Assembly (NCBI RefSeq): GCF_024363565.1
Contig: NZ_JAJEKE010000003.1
Span: 186,001-250,000, forward strand
Direction: 5' to 3'
DNA from: Lutispora saccharofermentans
GTDB lineage: Bacteria; Bacillota; Clostridia; Lutisporales; Lutisporaceae
Length of the DNA stretch: 64,000 nt
Of this stretch, positions 51,581 through 60,551 are shown one piece after another (positions within the stretch are counted from its first letter, which is position 1; each line of letters opens with the position of its first letter). Under the pieces are notes generated by a model that saw nothing but the letters and a program-made list of their open reading frames with translations, was not told where the DNA came from and ran no database searches. The position numbers were made by a program, and so were the translations under genes.

Positions 51581-53155
51581 ATGAATGACAAGAAAGGAAT
51601 CTACTCTATTTTAGCTCATGGAAGAAGCTTCAAGCTCAAGCTCATGGCAGAAGGCGTCCTTGTAGGCGTCTTTTCCGGCTTTTTAGTTGTTTTTTACAGG
51701 ATCGCATTAGAAAAAGCCGAGGAGCTTAGGCATGGCATTTCAGATCTGATTTCTGCAAACCCGAAGTTTATTCCGATATGGTTTGCTGTTTTAATAGCAT
51801 CCGGCGTGATAGTGGGATATATGGTGAAAAAGGAGCCTCTTATAAGCGGCAGCGGCATTCCCCAGGTAGAAGGCGTGCTGCAAAGAAGGCTTGAAATGAA
51901 TTGGCTGTCGGTAATGATAAGAAAAATTGCCGGCAGCGTTATAGCTATAGGCTCCGGATTATCGCTGGGAAGAGAAGGCCCGTCCATACAGTTGGGGGCT
52001 GCGGCGGGCCAAGGCGTGAGCCGGATATTTAAAAGGCTTAAGGTGGAAGAAAAATACTTGATCACAAGCGGAGCCAGCGCAGGTCTGGCTGCAGCCTTCA
52101 ATGCCCCTTTGGCGGGAGTGATGTTTTCTCTGGAGGAGCTTCACAGGCATTTCTCGCCGCTGATACTGCTGTCCGCCATGTCGGCTTCCCTAACCGCCGA
52201 TTTTATTTCAAAGCATTTTTATGGACTGAAGCCGGTTTTCAACTTCCAGAGGATTTCACCCCTGCCCCTTGAAAGCTATGGCTATATAATCATTTTAGGA
52301 GTCATAGCCGGTTTATGCGGCGCTCTATATAATAAGGTCCTGTTAAAAACCCAGAGCCTGTATGCCGGGCAGAAATGGCTTCCGGTGCAGTACAGACCTG
52401 TGATACCGTTTATTGCGGCAGGCTTTCTTCTCCTCATTCTCCCGCAGGTTCTTGGAGGAGGGCATCCCATTATCGATTCTCTGATCCGGGGAAGCTATAC
52501 TATGAAAATGATGCTGGTGGTTTTGACCGTAAAGTTTGCTTTTTCGATGCTGAGCTTTGGCTCAGGGGCACCGGGAGGCATCTTTTTCCCGCTCCTGGTT
52601 TTGGGAGCTTTGACAGGAGCCATTTATGGTAGCGCTTTGACAAGCCTTTTAGGCTTTGAACCCGAATATATCAGCAATTTCATAATCCTGGCAATGGCAG
52701 GGTATTTCACGGCCATAGTCAGAGCACCCATAACAGGAAGCATCTTGATCACGGAGATGACAGGCTCCTTATCGCACCTGCTTTCTTTGAGCCTTGTAAG
52801 CATTGTAGCCTATGCGACTGCGGATTTGCTCAAATCGGAGCCTATTTATGAATCCTTGCTGGAAAGGCTGCTGAAAAACCAGGGAAAGCATGAACCGGAA
52901 GCTGAAAGCAAGGATAAGGTCATGCTGGAGATACCGGTTTTTTTAGATTCCTCCATGGATTGCAAAAGGGTGAAAGAACTGGAGCTGCCTAAGGGCTGTC
53001 TTATAGTCAGCATAAGGAGAGGAAATAAGGAGATAATTCCTAAAGGCGGCACTGTGCTCTGTTCAGGAGATGATTTGATAGTATTGGCAAATGAAGATGA
53101 AGCGGCTCCAATAAAGCAGAAATTATTGGAGATGAGCAGCAAGCCCCAGGTATGA
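51581..53155 (+). CDS. ClC-type chloride channel/antiporter with C-terminal TrkA-C domain
   Basis: About 524 residues, roughly ten membrane helices. ClC selectivity motifs: GSGIPQVEG (near 93), GREGPSIQLG (near 132, the gating Glu is present) and GSGAPGGIFFPLL (near 325). The gating Glu suggests a proton-coupled antiporter or fast channel. A TrkA-C/RCK-type regulatory domain occupies the last 90 residues. GGAGA (51568-51572) favours ATG 51581 over ATG 51566. TATAAT at 51545-51550 is a probable -10 box. Confidence 0.92.
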   Translation: MNDKKGIYSILAHGRSFKLKLMAEGVLVGVFSGFLVVFYRIALEKAEELRHGISDLISANPKFIPIWFAVLIASGVIVGYMVKKEPLISGSGIPQVEGVLQRRLEMNWLSVMIRKIAGSVIAIGSGLSLGREGPSIQLGAAAGQGVSRIFKRLKVEEKYLITSGASAGLAAAFNAPLAGVMFSLEELHRHFSPLILLSAMSASLTADFISKHFYGLKPVFNFQRISPLPLESYGYIIILGVIAGLCGALYNKVLLKTQSLYAGQKWLPVQYRPVIPFIAAGFLLLILPQVLGGGHPIIDSLIRGSYTMKMMLVVLTVKFAFSMLSFGSGAPGGIFFPLLVLGALTGAIYGSALTSLLGFEPEYISNFIILAMAGYFTAIVRAPITGSILITEMTGSLSHLLSLSLVSIVAYATADLLKSEPIYESLLERLLKNQGKHEPEAESKDKVMLEIPVFLDSSMDCKRVKELELPKGCLIVSIRRGNKEIIPKGGTVLCSGDDLIVLANEDEAAPIKQKLLEMSSKPQV

Positions 53156-53184
53156 GAAAGACACCGGTTGCCGGTGTCTTCTTT
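53156..53184. terminator. Bidirectional terminator between the ClC gene and oppF
   Basis: GAAAGACACCGG and CCGGTGTCTTCTTTC pair around TTG between convergent genes. Confidence 0.82.
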
Positions 53185-53188
53185 CATA

Positions 53189-54154
53189 TCACTTTACCAG
53201 ATGGCATGCTAAATGATGGCCGCCGCCGGCATCCCTGAATTCCGGTACAATGTTCTTGCATATATCCATGCAAAAGCTGCAGCGGGTATGAAATACGCAT
53301 CCCGAAGGAGGGTTTACGGGGCTCGGCACATCTCCCTGGAGTATGACCCTATCCTTCAAGCGCCTCGGATTGGCTATGGGAACAGCAGACAGGAGCGCTA
53401 TGGTATAGGGGTGCAAGGGATGGCTGAAAAGCTCCTCCGAATCGGCCAATTCAACGATTTTGCCCAGATACATGACACCTATCCTGTCCGATATATGCTT
53501 TACAACGCTTAGATCATGGGATATGAACATATATGTGAGGCCCAGCTTTTCCTGGAGCTCTTCAAAAAGGTTTATCACCTGGGCCTGTATCGATACATCC
53601 AGAGCTGACACCGCCTCATCAGCTACGATGAATTTAGGCTTTAGAGCTATCGCCCGGGCTATTCCTATCCTCTGCCTCTGGCCTCCGCTGAATTCATGAG
53701 GATATCTCCTCACGTGGTAGGGGCTCAGCCCCACCATATTGAGAAGCTCCTTGACCTTATCCATCTTATCCTTCGAAGACATACTTTCATAGACCTCAAA
53801 GGGCTCGCCGATGATATCACCTACGGTCATCCTGGGATTGAGGGAAGAATAAGGGTCCTGGTATATGAACTGCATTTCCCTCCGCTTTTTTCTCAAACTC
53901 TCCTTATCCAGGGCGGTGATCTCCTGATCCTCAAAATATATTTTCCCGGCAGTAGGCTCATGAAGCCTCAGTATAGCTCTTCCGGCAGTGGATTTGCCGC
54001 AGCCTGATTCTCCCGCTATGCCCAGGGTTTCCCCTCTTTTTATGGAAAAGCTTATATCATTGACTGCCTTAAGATTATTGACGGTTTTGCCGAAGAAACC
54101 TCCCTTGATGGGGAAGTACTTCTTAAGGCCTTTTACTTCTAACAAATTATCCAT
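53189..54154 (-). CDS. oppF: Oligopeptide ABC transporter ATP-binding protein OppF
   Basis: 321 residues. Walker A GESGCGKS near 50, signature [15 protein letters not shown], Walker [13 protein letters not shown], and the C-terminal oligopeptide-transporter motif [14 protein letters not shown]. It energises the OppBC pore with OppD. 13 bases after oppD in the same operon. Dipeptide, oligopeptide or nickel uptake are the usual options. Confidence 0.94.
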   Translation of the reverse strand: MDNLLEVKGLKKYFPIKGGFFGKTVNNLKAVNDISFSIKRGETLGIAGESGCGKSTAGRAILRLHEPTAGKIYFEDQEITALDKESLRKKRREMQFIYQDPYSSLNPRMTVGDIIGEPFEVYESMSSKDKMDKVKELLNMVGLSPYHVRRYPHEFSGGQRQRIGIARAIALKPKFIVADEAVSALDVSIQAQVINLFEELQEKLGLTYMFISHDLSVVKHISDRIGVMYLGKIVELADSEELFSHPLHPYTIALLSAVPIANPRRLKDRVILQGDVPSPVNPPSGCVFHTRCSFCMDICKNIVPEFRDAGGGHHLACHLVK

Positions 54155-54167
54155 AATTCAAATCTCC

Positions 54168-55148
54168 TTACTCTGTTTCCTGACTATATAGAAAGCATCT
54201 CACGGTTCTCTCATCGCCGAGGACGGATATCTTGGGCTGATTGGTCCTGCATATATCCATAGCCTTGCTGCATCTCGGCTCAAATCTGCAGCCCTTGGGC
54301 ATGTTGAGAGGATTGGGCACTATGCCGGGTATCGATTCCAATTTATTCTGTCTGACCTCCACGGAGGGGATAGACTTAAGCAGTCCCACAGTATAGGGAT
54401 GCTTGGGATCTTCGAATATGGAGTAGACATCCCCTTCTTCCACGATCTTTCCGGCATACATCACTATCACTCTCTGGCAGGTCTCAGCTACCACTCCCAG
54501 ATTGTGGGTTATAAGCATTATGGAAGCATTGGTTTCATTTTTCAGCTTGTTCATGAGCTCAAGTATTTGGGCCTGTATCGTCACGTCTAAGGCAGTGGTA
54601 GGCTCATCTGCGATCAACAGCTTGGGGCTGCAGGCCATGGCCATGGCTATCATAGCTCTTTGCCTCATGCCGCCGCTTAAGGAGTGGGGAAAATCATCCG
54701 CTACCTTTTCCGGCCTTGGTATGCCCACCAGCTTCAGCATCTCTACGGCTTTTGCTTTTGCCTGGGCCTTATTCATCTCCTGATGCAGAAGCAGCACTTC
54801 GCTTATCTGGTCTCCTATCCTGAAGACCGGATTCAGAGAGGTCATAGGCTCCTGAAAGATCATGGATATGTCATTGCCTCTGATCTTTCTCATTTCGCTT
54901 TCCGGCAAGGCTAACAAGTCTTTTCCTCCATAGTTTATTTGACTGCCTTCCAGGATCTTGCCGGGGGGATTGGGCACCAGCCTCAATATGGAGGTAGAGG
55001 TGACGCTTTTTCCGCATCCTGACTCACCCACTACTCCAAGGGTCTCACCGGGTTTTATATAAAAATCTACGCCGTCGACGGCAGGTATGACTCCGTCTTC
55101 GGTATAGAAATAGGTTCTCAGATTTTTAACCTCCAACAGTTTTTCCAT
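54168..55148 (-). CDS. oppD: Oligopeptide ABC transporter ATP-binding protein OppD
   Basis: 326 residues. Walker A GESGCGKS, signature LSGGMRQRAMIAMAM, Walker B LLIADEPTTALD, and the C-terminal cysteine-rich CRFEPRCSKAMDIC typical of OppD/DppD. It starts 16 bases after oppC. Confidence 0.94.
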   Translation of the reverse strand: MEKLLEVKNLRTYFYTEDGVIPAVDGVDFYIKPGETLGVVGESGCGKSVTSTSILRLVPNPPGKILEGSQINYGGKDLLALPESEMRKIRGNDISMIFQEPMTSLNPVFRIGDQISEVLLLHQEMNKAQAKAKAVEMLKLVGIPRPEKVADDFPHSLSGGMRQRAMIAMAMACSPKLLIADEPTTALDVTIQAQILELMNKLKNETNASIMLITHNLGVVAETCQRVIVMYAGKIVEEGDVYSIFEDPKHPYTVGLLKSIPSVEVRQNKLESIPGIVPNPLNMPKGCRFEPRCSKAMDICRTNQPKISVLGDERTVRCFLYSQETE

Positions 55149-55164
55149 TTCTCCACCCCCATTG

Positions 55165-56145
55165 CTACTGCTTCAGCTTCGGGTCCAAAGCATCTCTGAG
55201 CCCGTCGCCTAAGAAGTTAAAGGATAATACGGTGATGAATATGAGCATTCCGGGATAAAAAGCCTTCCATGGGGTATTGACCATGGTGTTGAGCTCCTGG
55301 GCATTCATGAGCATGTTGCCCCAACTGGCTGTAGGGGGTTGGACACCCAGACCGAAAAAGCTCAGTGCGGATTCCGCCAGGATCGCTCCTGCGATTCCCA
55401 TGGTGGCGGAAACGATTATAGGGTTGATTGCATTTGGCAAGACATGCCTGAATATTATTCGCTTGTCTCTCGCTCCTATGCATTTTGCCGCCTCCACAAA
55501 GTCTCTCTGCATAAGGCTGAGAAACTCGGCTCTCACCAGGCGGGCTATACCTGTCCAGCCTGTAAGGCCTAACACCACCATAACGTTGAAGATGTTGGGA
55601 GTGAAAAGAGCCATTACTGTTACCAGCAATATGAATGTAGGTATGGCCATTATGGCATCTACTATTCTCATCATTATATTATCGATTATGCCGCCGTAAT
55701 AGCCTGCTATGCATCCCCATATGGTTCCTATGATCACTGAAATGCCCACGGATACAAAGCCTACGGACAGGGATATCCTTCCGGCATAAAGGCATCTGGA
55801 GAACACATCCCTGCCAAGCTCATCCCTGCCGAAAAGATTGGGCCTGAACTTTACCAGCTCGCCTTCCATGGTATAATCCTCATAGGACCTGAAGGAGGGT
55901 GCTCTATCCACCTGCAGTATATCGTCGGCGGTGCCTTCCGGATCATAGGGAGCTATGAGAGGAGCAAATATTGCAGAAGAATACAGTATGATCAACACAA
56001 TAATGCTCAGCACAGCCATCTTATTCTTTTTAAGCCTTCTCCAGATGATCTTCAGCTTCTTGCTGAGGGTATCGCTGTATTCTGCATTCTCTGCAGCCAA
56101 TATGTCGTTTATCTCATTTTTGTTGTTTATTTTTAGCTCAGCCAT
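55165..56145 (-). CDS. oppC: Oligopeptide ABC transporter permease OppC
   Basis: 326 residues with an N-terminal cytoplasmic tail, a first helix (MAVLSIIVLIILYSSAIFAPL) and a C-terminal permease core carrying the EAA-type loop EAAKCIGARDKRIIFRHVLPN. Forms the pore with OppB. Confidence 0.94.
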   Translation of the reverse strand: MAELKINNKNEINDILAAENAEYSDTLSKKLKIIWRRLKKNKMAVLSIIVLIILYSSAIFAPLIAPYDPEGTADDILQVDRAPSFRSYEDYTMEGELVKFRPNLFGRDELGRDVFSRCLYAGRISLSVGFVSVGISVIIGTIWGCIAGYYGGIIDNIMMRIVDAIMAIPTFILLVTVMALFTPNIFNVMVVLGLTGWTGIARLVRAEFLSLMQRDFVEAAKCIGARDKRIIFRHVLPNAINPIIVSATMGIAGAILAESALSFFGLGVQPPTASWGNMLMNAQELNTMVNTPWKAFYPGMLIFITVLSFNFLGDGLRDALDPKLKQ

Positions 56146-56162
56146 TACAACCCCTCCTTCCT

Positions 56163-57116
56163 TTAGTCATATTTTATTCTCGGGTCTGCTATGGCATAGA
56201 GCACATCTGCGATGAGGCTGCCCAATACCACGAGGACAGCGGTAAAGACCAGCTCTCCCATGATTATCGGGTAGTCCCTGGTGAAGTTGGCCTCAACGAC
56301 TATCCTCCCTATGCCGGGCCAGGCGAAGATGGATTCTGTTATGGCAGCCCCGCCGATAAGCCCCGGGATCATAAAGCCGAAAAGGGTGATCAGGGGCAGC
56401 AGGGCATTTCTAAGGGCATGCTTGAATATGACGACCTTCTCCGCCAGTCCCTTGCTTCGGGCTGTTTTTATATAATCCTGCCTTATGACCTCCAGCATGG
56501 CGCTTCTCATATACCTCATATCCGTAGCCATATTGCCGAATCCTAATACTATCGTAGGAAGTATGAGATGCCTCAATCTATCCGCCAGCACGAACTCTTC
56601 ATAATTTGTTCTCATGCCTCCTATGGGCAGCCAGCCCAATTTAGCACCGAAGACCAATAGAAGCATAAGAGCGAACCAGAAGGACGGGATGGACACCCCC
56701 ACAAAGGATATGGTGGAGAAGGTATAATCCCAGCCTGTATTGCGCTTGAGGGCTGAAATGATGCCTGCCGGTATGGCGATGACTATTGAAAGAAGAGTTG
56801 CCGCAATAGACAATACTATGGTATTGGGAAGAGCCTCCATCAATATTTCCGTTACGGGCCTGTTCTTAAAGAAGGAAATGCCCAGATCTCCCTTCAACAT
56901 ATTTTTCAGCCACAATATATACCTTATATGAAGGGGCTTATCCAGGCCCAGGTTATGCCTGATGGTTTCTATATCTACCTTTGTCATCTTTTCCGGGTTT
57001 ATGAACATGGCGGCCGGATCTCCCGGAGCCAAGTTGATTATGAGAAAGCTGATTATGGTTATGAGAAGCAACAGCGGTATTGATTGAATGATCCTTTTCA
57101 GAATATATTTGACCAT
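56163..57116 (-). CDS. oppB: Oligopeptide ABC transporter permease OppB
   Basis: About 317 residues. N-terminal YILKRIIQSIPLLLLITII helix, the LAPGDPAAMF segment and the EAA loop DYIKTARSKGLAEKVVIFKHALRN are typical. AGGAGGAATC before ATG 57116 decides the start; the frame extends further upstream to 57155 across a hairpin. Confidence 0.94.
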   Translation of the reverse strand: MVKYILKRIIQSIPLLLLITIISFLIINLAPGDPAAMFINPEKMTKVDIETIRHNLGLDKPLHIRYILWLKNMLKGDLGISFFKNRPVTEILMEALPNTIVLSIAATLLSIVIAIPAGIISALKRNTGWDYTFSTISFVGVSIPSFWFALMLLLVFGAKLGWLPIGGMRTNYEEFVLADRLRHLILPTIVLGFGNMATDMRYMRSAMLEVIRQDYIKTARSKGLAEKVVIFKHALRNALLPLITLFGFMIPGLIGGAAITESIFAWPGIGRIVVEANFTRDYPIIMGELVFTAVLVVLGSLIADVLYAIADPRIKYD

Positions 57117-57136
57117 TTTGATTCCTCCTAAATAGA

Positions 57137-57158
57137 GGTATGCGATTTCTCGCATACC
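57137..57158 (-). terminator. Hairpin between oppA and oppB
   Basis: GGTATGCGA and TCGCATACC pair around four bases, followed on the minus strand by TCTATTT. It may attenuate transcription so that the binding protein is made in excess. Confidence 0.6.
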
Positions 57159-57183
57159 CCCACTGCTTATAGGTGATTTGATA

Positions 57184-58767
57184 TTAGTAGTTGGCGTTTA
57201 CATGCCATTCGGCAGGCTCAAAGTAATTGCCGTATATGAGATTTACATCCCGGAGCCTCTTATCCATAGCATAGGTATTGCTTGGATAGAGCAAAGTCAA
57301 TACCGGAAGCTCCTCCTGGACGATTTCTTGCATCCTGAACATGGCATCCTTTGCCTCCTGCTTGCTGTTTGCTTCATTTACTATATTGATCAGCTTTTCA
57401 ACCTCGGCATTATAATAGCTTCCGCTGTTGAAGACTCCATCCTTCCCAAAGGAAGATCCGGGAAGAGGTATGAAGCTTTGGCCCAAAGCTATATATGCAG
57501 CATCATAGTTTTTAGCATCGATGTACTTTGTATTCATTGTATTCCATTCAAGGGATCTTACCTCTACAGAAATACCCAATTGCCTCAGGCTGCTTTGAAT
57601 GAAAACACAAGTCTTTTCTCTGCCTACATTGCCCTTCAAAGCCAGCAAGGTGAATTTGAATTTTACTCCGTCCTTTTCCCTTATGCCGTCCTTGCCTACC
57701 TTCCAGCCTGCTTCATCCAGAAGCTGCTTTGCTTTGGAGAGGCTATAATCGTATGTTTTGACATTCGGGTTATGGAACCAGTGCAGTGATGGATAGTAGG
57801 AAGCCGCGGGGACGTAATATCCTTTATATACCCCCTTTGATAAAGCATCTTTATTGATAGCATGAGCTATGGCCTGGCGCACCCTCTTATCGGAGAAGAA
57901 TGGCCTTCTCTGGTTGAAGGAAATGTACATTATAGATGCATCAGGGAAGTCTTTGACTGTCAGATTAGAAAACTTCTTTGTGGCCGGTATGTCCGCAGCT
58001 GAGCAAAAGGTGAAGTTTGCTTCCCCTTTTTGCACCTTCAGCAGTGCTGTAGCCTGTGAAGGAACTATTTGATAAATATACCTGTCTGAAGGGGTCTTCG
58101 GCTTGAACTGTGCCGGATAATCCTTATAGGGCTCAAATACGATCCTTTCACCATGGGTATATTCTACAAACTTGAAGGGCCCGTTGCCTATAGGCTTCTG
58201 GAAGTAATCATGCTTTTGAATATCCCTTACAGGGACATTGCCAAGTATATGCTTAGGGAGCCAGTAATTATCATTTAAGGCGTATTCAAACCATATATTC
58301 TTGCTTGAAAGATGAAAAACTACCGTATATTTGTCCTTTACTTCTACGCTCTTGAGCTTGGAATCGAGGACATCAGGCCTTCTCATAGCATTTGCATCAG
58401 GATTCAAAATGGTGTCATAGGTGAATTTCACATCCTCGGCGGTGACCTCGACGCCGTCATGCCACTTCCAGCCCTTTCGAAGCTTGACGGTGTAAGAGAG
58501 GAGATCCTTGGATACGGAATAGGATTCTGCAACCAGAGGATAGAGATTCAATTTCTCATCATTGCCAAGCAGCGGAGCATAAAGAAAGCCGCCGAGATCC
58601 GATGTGGATTGGTCGGTGCCCCATCCGGGAACCAGGCTCATTGGGTCGGCAAATTGACTGTCGACGATCACATTTCCCTTTACCGTGTCCGCCCATATGG
58701 GGGCAAGGCTTGAGAATACCAGTGTAAATGCCATGAGCATTGATATCAATAATCTATACTTTTTCAT
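57184..58767 (-). CDS. oppA: Oligopeptide-binding protein OppA (family 5 solute-binding protein)
   Basis: About 527 residues. An N-terminal signal peptide (LLISMLMAFTLVFSSLAPIWA) is followed by the SBP family 5 domain with WHDGVEVTAEDVKFTYD near 105. Unlike most Gram-positive binding proteins there is no lipobox cysteine after the signal peptide, so the protein may be released or held in another way. ATG 58767 has AGGAGGG upstream. First gene of oppABCDF. Confidence 0.92.
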   Translation of the reverse strand: MKKYRLLISMLMAFTLVFSSLAPIWADTVKGNVIVDSQFADPMSLVPGWGTDQSTSDLGGFLYAPLLGNDEKLNLYPLVAESYSVSKDLLSYTVKLRKGWKWHDGVEVTAEDVKFTYDTILNPDANAMRRPDVLDSKLKSVEVKDKYTVVFHLSSKNIWFEYALNDNYWLPKHILGNVPVRDIQKHDYFQKPIGNGPFKFVEYTHGERIVFEPYKDYPAQFKPKTPSDRYIYQIVPSQATALLKVQKGEANFTFCSAADIPATKKFSNLTVKDFPDASIMYISFNQRRPFFSDKRVRQAIAHAINKDALSKGVYKGYYVPAASYYPSLHWFHNPNVKTYDYSLSKAKQLLDEAGWKVGKDGIREKDGVKFKFTLLALKGNVGREKTCVFIQSSLRQLGISVEVRSLEWNTMNTKYIDAKNYDAAYIALGQSFIPLPGSSFGKDGVFNSGSYYNAEVEKLINIVNEANSKQEAKDAMFRMQEIVQEELPVLTLLYPSNTYAMDKRLRDVNLIYGNYFEPAEWHVNANY

Positions 58768-58792
58768 GCTTAACCCTCCTATCAAAATTCAT

Positions 58793-59866
58793 TTATTTCA
58801 CGATGCTGGTAACCCTATAGGCGTCATAGGGATCAATGGTAAGCTTTATTGCATCCTTGACCTTTAAATCATTTACTGAAAGAGCTCCTCCGTTTATCGA
58901 TACCGACGGAGATAATTCTACGGTATCCTTAAAGGGTGCTCTATCGGATATGTTCACAGATATGCTTATTTTATTGCCGTTTATGCTGTCGATCACACAT
59001 TCCAGATCCTGATAGAAGGAGTTTATATAGATGATCCTTCCTTCCGGATTCAATATATAGTAAGCATAAGTGCTTCTGTTCATCGCCTTCGGCACGGATG
59101 TTTCAACGCCGTTCAGCTCTACATGTACATTTTCATCCAGGATAAAATTGTACAGTTCTTTTACGGAGATTTTATACATTTTCTTCTTGTAATTGATCTT
59201 GAGGATTTTTTCGATGTCTTCGGTTTTTTCGCTTATTTCTTTTTCAAAATTCAGCAAAAGCTCATTTTCGCTTTCCGTATCATAACTTATCTTTACTTCG
59301 TCATTGTCTGCCGACTTATCAAATTGGACTGCTTCATCATATATAACCTTTAATTCTTTGCCGTTTAGAACCACCTTCAATGAATCCTTGACCAAATCGA
59401 TGCTGCCCAGGTCTATTGTTTTTGAGTCTCTTACGGTATATATGCTCTCATCTTCTACCCCTGTTTCCGTCTTTGAGGCAGTGGAGATTGCAGGGCTGTA
59501 GTATAAATCCGTATTGGTGTCCGTGATCATTTCACGGGGATATATAACTGCCATAGTCATATACCCCTGGTGCTGGTCGCCTATCTCGCTGAAATTCAGC
59601 TCCGCTGCTTTTTGCCCGGATGCTTTGAATTGAACCTTGACGCCCTTATAAGCTGCATTTGAAAGAATGGAGGGCATACCATTCAGCAAAATTTTGGTGT
59701 TTGAGTCTATTGAATAGGTGAGAATCTTACCATCTGCAGCGATGGTTATGGAATTACCGGAGAAATCCTTGACAACCCCCTCAACTGTTTCCTCTGCGGC
59801 AGCTACAGGAATCATAGTGCATAATATTAAAGCCGCAATGATAAGGAATGATAATGTTTTTTTCAA
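58793..59866 (-). CDS. Secreted protein of unknown function
   Basis: About 357 residues. AGGGGG eight bases upstream makes TTG 59866 the likely start; the frame itself opens further back at 59956. A signal peptide (LSFLIIAALILCTMIPVAAA) precedes a beta-rich region with repeated short motifs such as GVVKDFSGNSITIAADGKI near 30 and IDSINGNKISISVNISD near 305. Together these suggest tandem small beta domains of cell-surface type. No catalytic motif is recognised. It is in the same direction as oppA and ends 26 bases before it, so it might be cotranscribed. Confidence 0.7.
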   Translation of the reverse strand: MKKTLSFLIIAALILCTMIPVAAAEETVEGVVKDFSGNSITIAADGKILTYSIDSNTKILLNGMPSILSNAAYKGVKVQFKASGQKAAELNFSEIGDQHQGYMTMAVIYPREMITDTNTDLYYSPAISTASKTETGVEDESIYTVRDSKTIDLGSIDLVKDSLKVVLNGKELKVIYDEAVQFDKSADNDEVKISYDTESENELLLNFEKEISEKTEDIEKILKINYKKKMYKISVKELYNFILDENVHVELNGVETSVPKAMNRSTYAYYILNPEGRIIYINSFYQDLECVIDSINGNKISISVNISDRAPFKDTVELSPSVSINGGALSVNDLKVKDAIKLTIDPYDAYRVTSIVK

Positions 59867-60028
59867 TTGCTTAACCCCCTTAAAATTATATTCCAGTAAT
59901 ATGATTATTTGTCCAATGGGAAAATTATGTTTAATAATATAATTATTAGTCCACAAAAATGAAATGTCATTAATATGGAATACCGAAATTTTGCTGTTTT
60001 TCTATAGAAATGTTAATGATTGCTTTTA

Positions 60029-60057
60029 TTGACAGCATACTTTTCCAATGCTAACAT
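60029..60057 (+). promoter_or_regulatory. Sigma-A promoter of the TPR gene
   Basis: TTGACA (60029-60034) and TAACAT (60052-60057) with 17-base spacing, 33 bases before the chosen start. Confidence 0.7.
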
Positions 60058-60089
60058 GAAATCACAGAAAAATGTGTGAGGTTATCGGC

Positions 60090-60515
60090 ATGAACATGGA
60101 TGAGATGTATGAAAAGGGCTGCAGACTTCTGGAAAGGAACAAAAACCATGAGGCAGCGGAATGCTTCAAAGAAATACTGAAGGAGCGGGAAGACCATTGC
60201 CCTGCCATAAATAAGCTGGGCGTCGCTTGCATAAGAGAAAACAGAAGGGATGAAGCCATAGCTTGCTTTGAGAGGGCTTTAGCCATAGACAAAGACTATG
60301 CGCCGTCCATCGTGAACATGGGAAGCATATCAAAGGAAGCCGGTGATATGGAAGCTGCGGTGAAATATTATGAAAGGGCAATGGCTGCGGACCCGGACTA
60401 TTATCTGGCTTATTATAATATGGCCGTGGTGATGAAGGAGAAGGGACAATACTCCGAATATATGAAATATATCAAGATGTACAGGAAAGCCTATAAAAAA
60501 CATATAAAGGGATGA
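60090..60515 (+). CDS. Tetratricopeptide repeat protein
   Basis: About 141 residues built from four TPR-like helical hairpins, for example AAECFKEILKEREDHCPAINKLG near 20 and AIACFERALAIDKDYAPSIVNMG near 55. TPR proteins mediate protein-protein contacts. No partner is evident. The ATG at 60090 with GAGG 8 bases upstream is preferred to the ATG at 60072. Confidence 0.85.
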   Translation: MNMDEMYEKGCRLLERNKNHEAAECFKEILKEREDHCPAINKLGVACIRENRRDEAIACFERALAIDKDYAPSIVNMGSISKEAGDMEAAVKYYERAMAADPDYYLAYYNMAVVMKEKGQYSEYMKYIKMYRKAYKKHIKG

Positions 60516-60546
60516 GCCATCGGAGATGGTTCTCGATGGCTCATCA
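60511..60546. terminator. Bidirectional terminator between TPR and sulP genes
   Basis: GATGAGCCATCG and CGATGGCTCATC pair around GAGATGGTTCT between convergent genes. Confidence 0.8.
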
Positions 60547-60551
60547 TGCGT

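Noticed and set aside
57178..57789. 203-residue plus-strand ORF
   Set aside because: It lies opposite oppA, which has a signal peptide, full family motifs and operon context. No ribosome site or recognisable domain.
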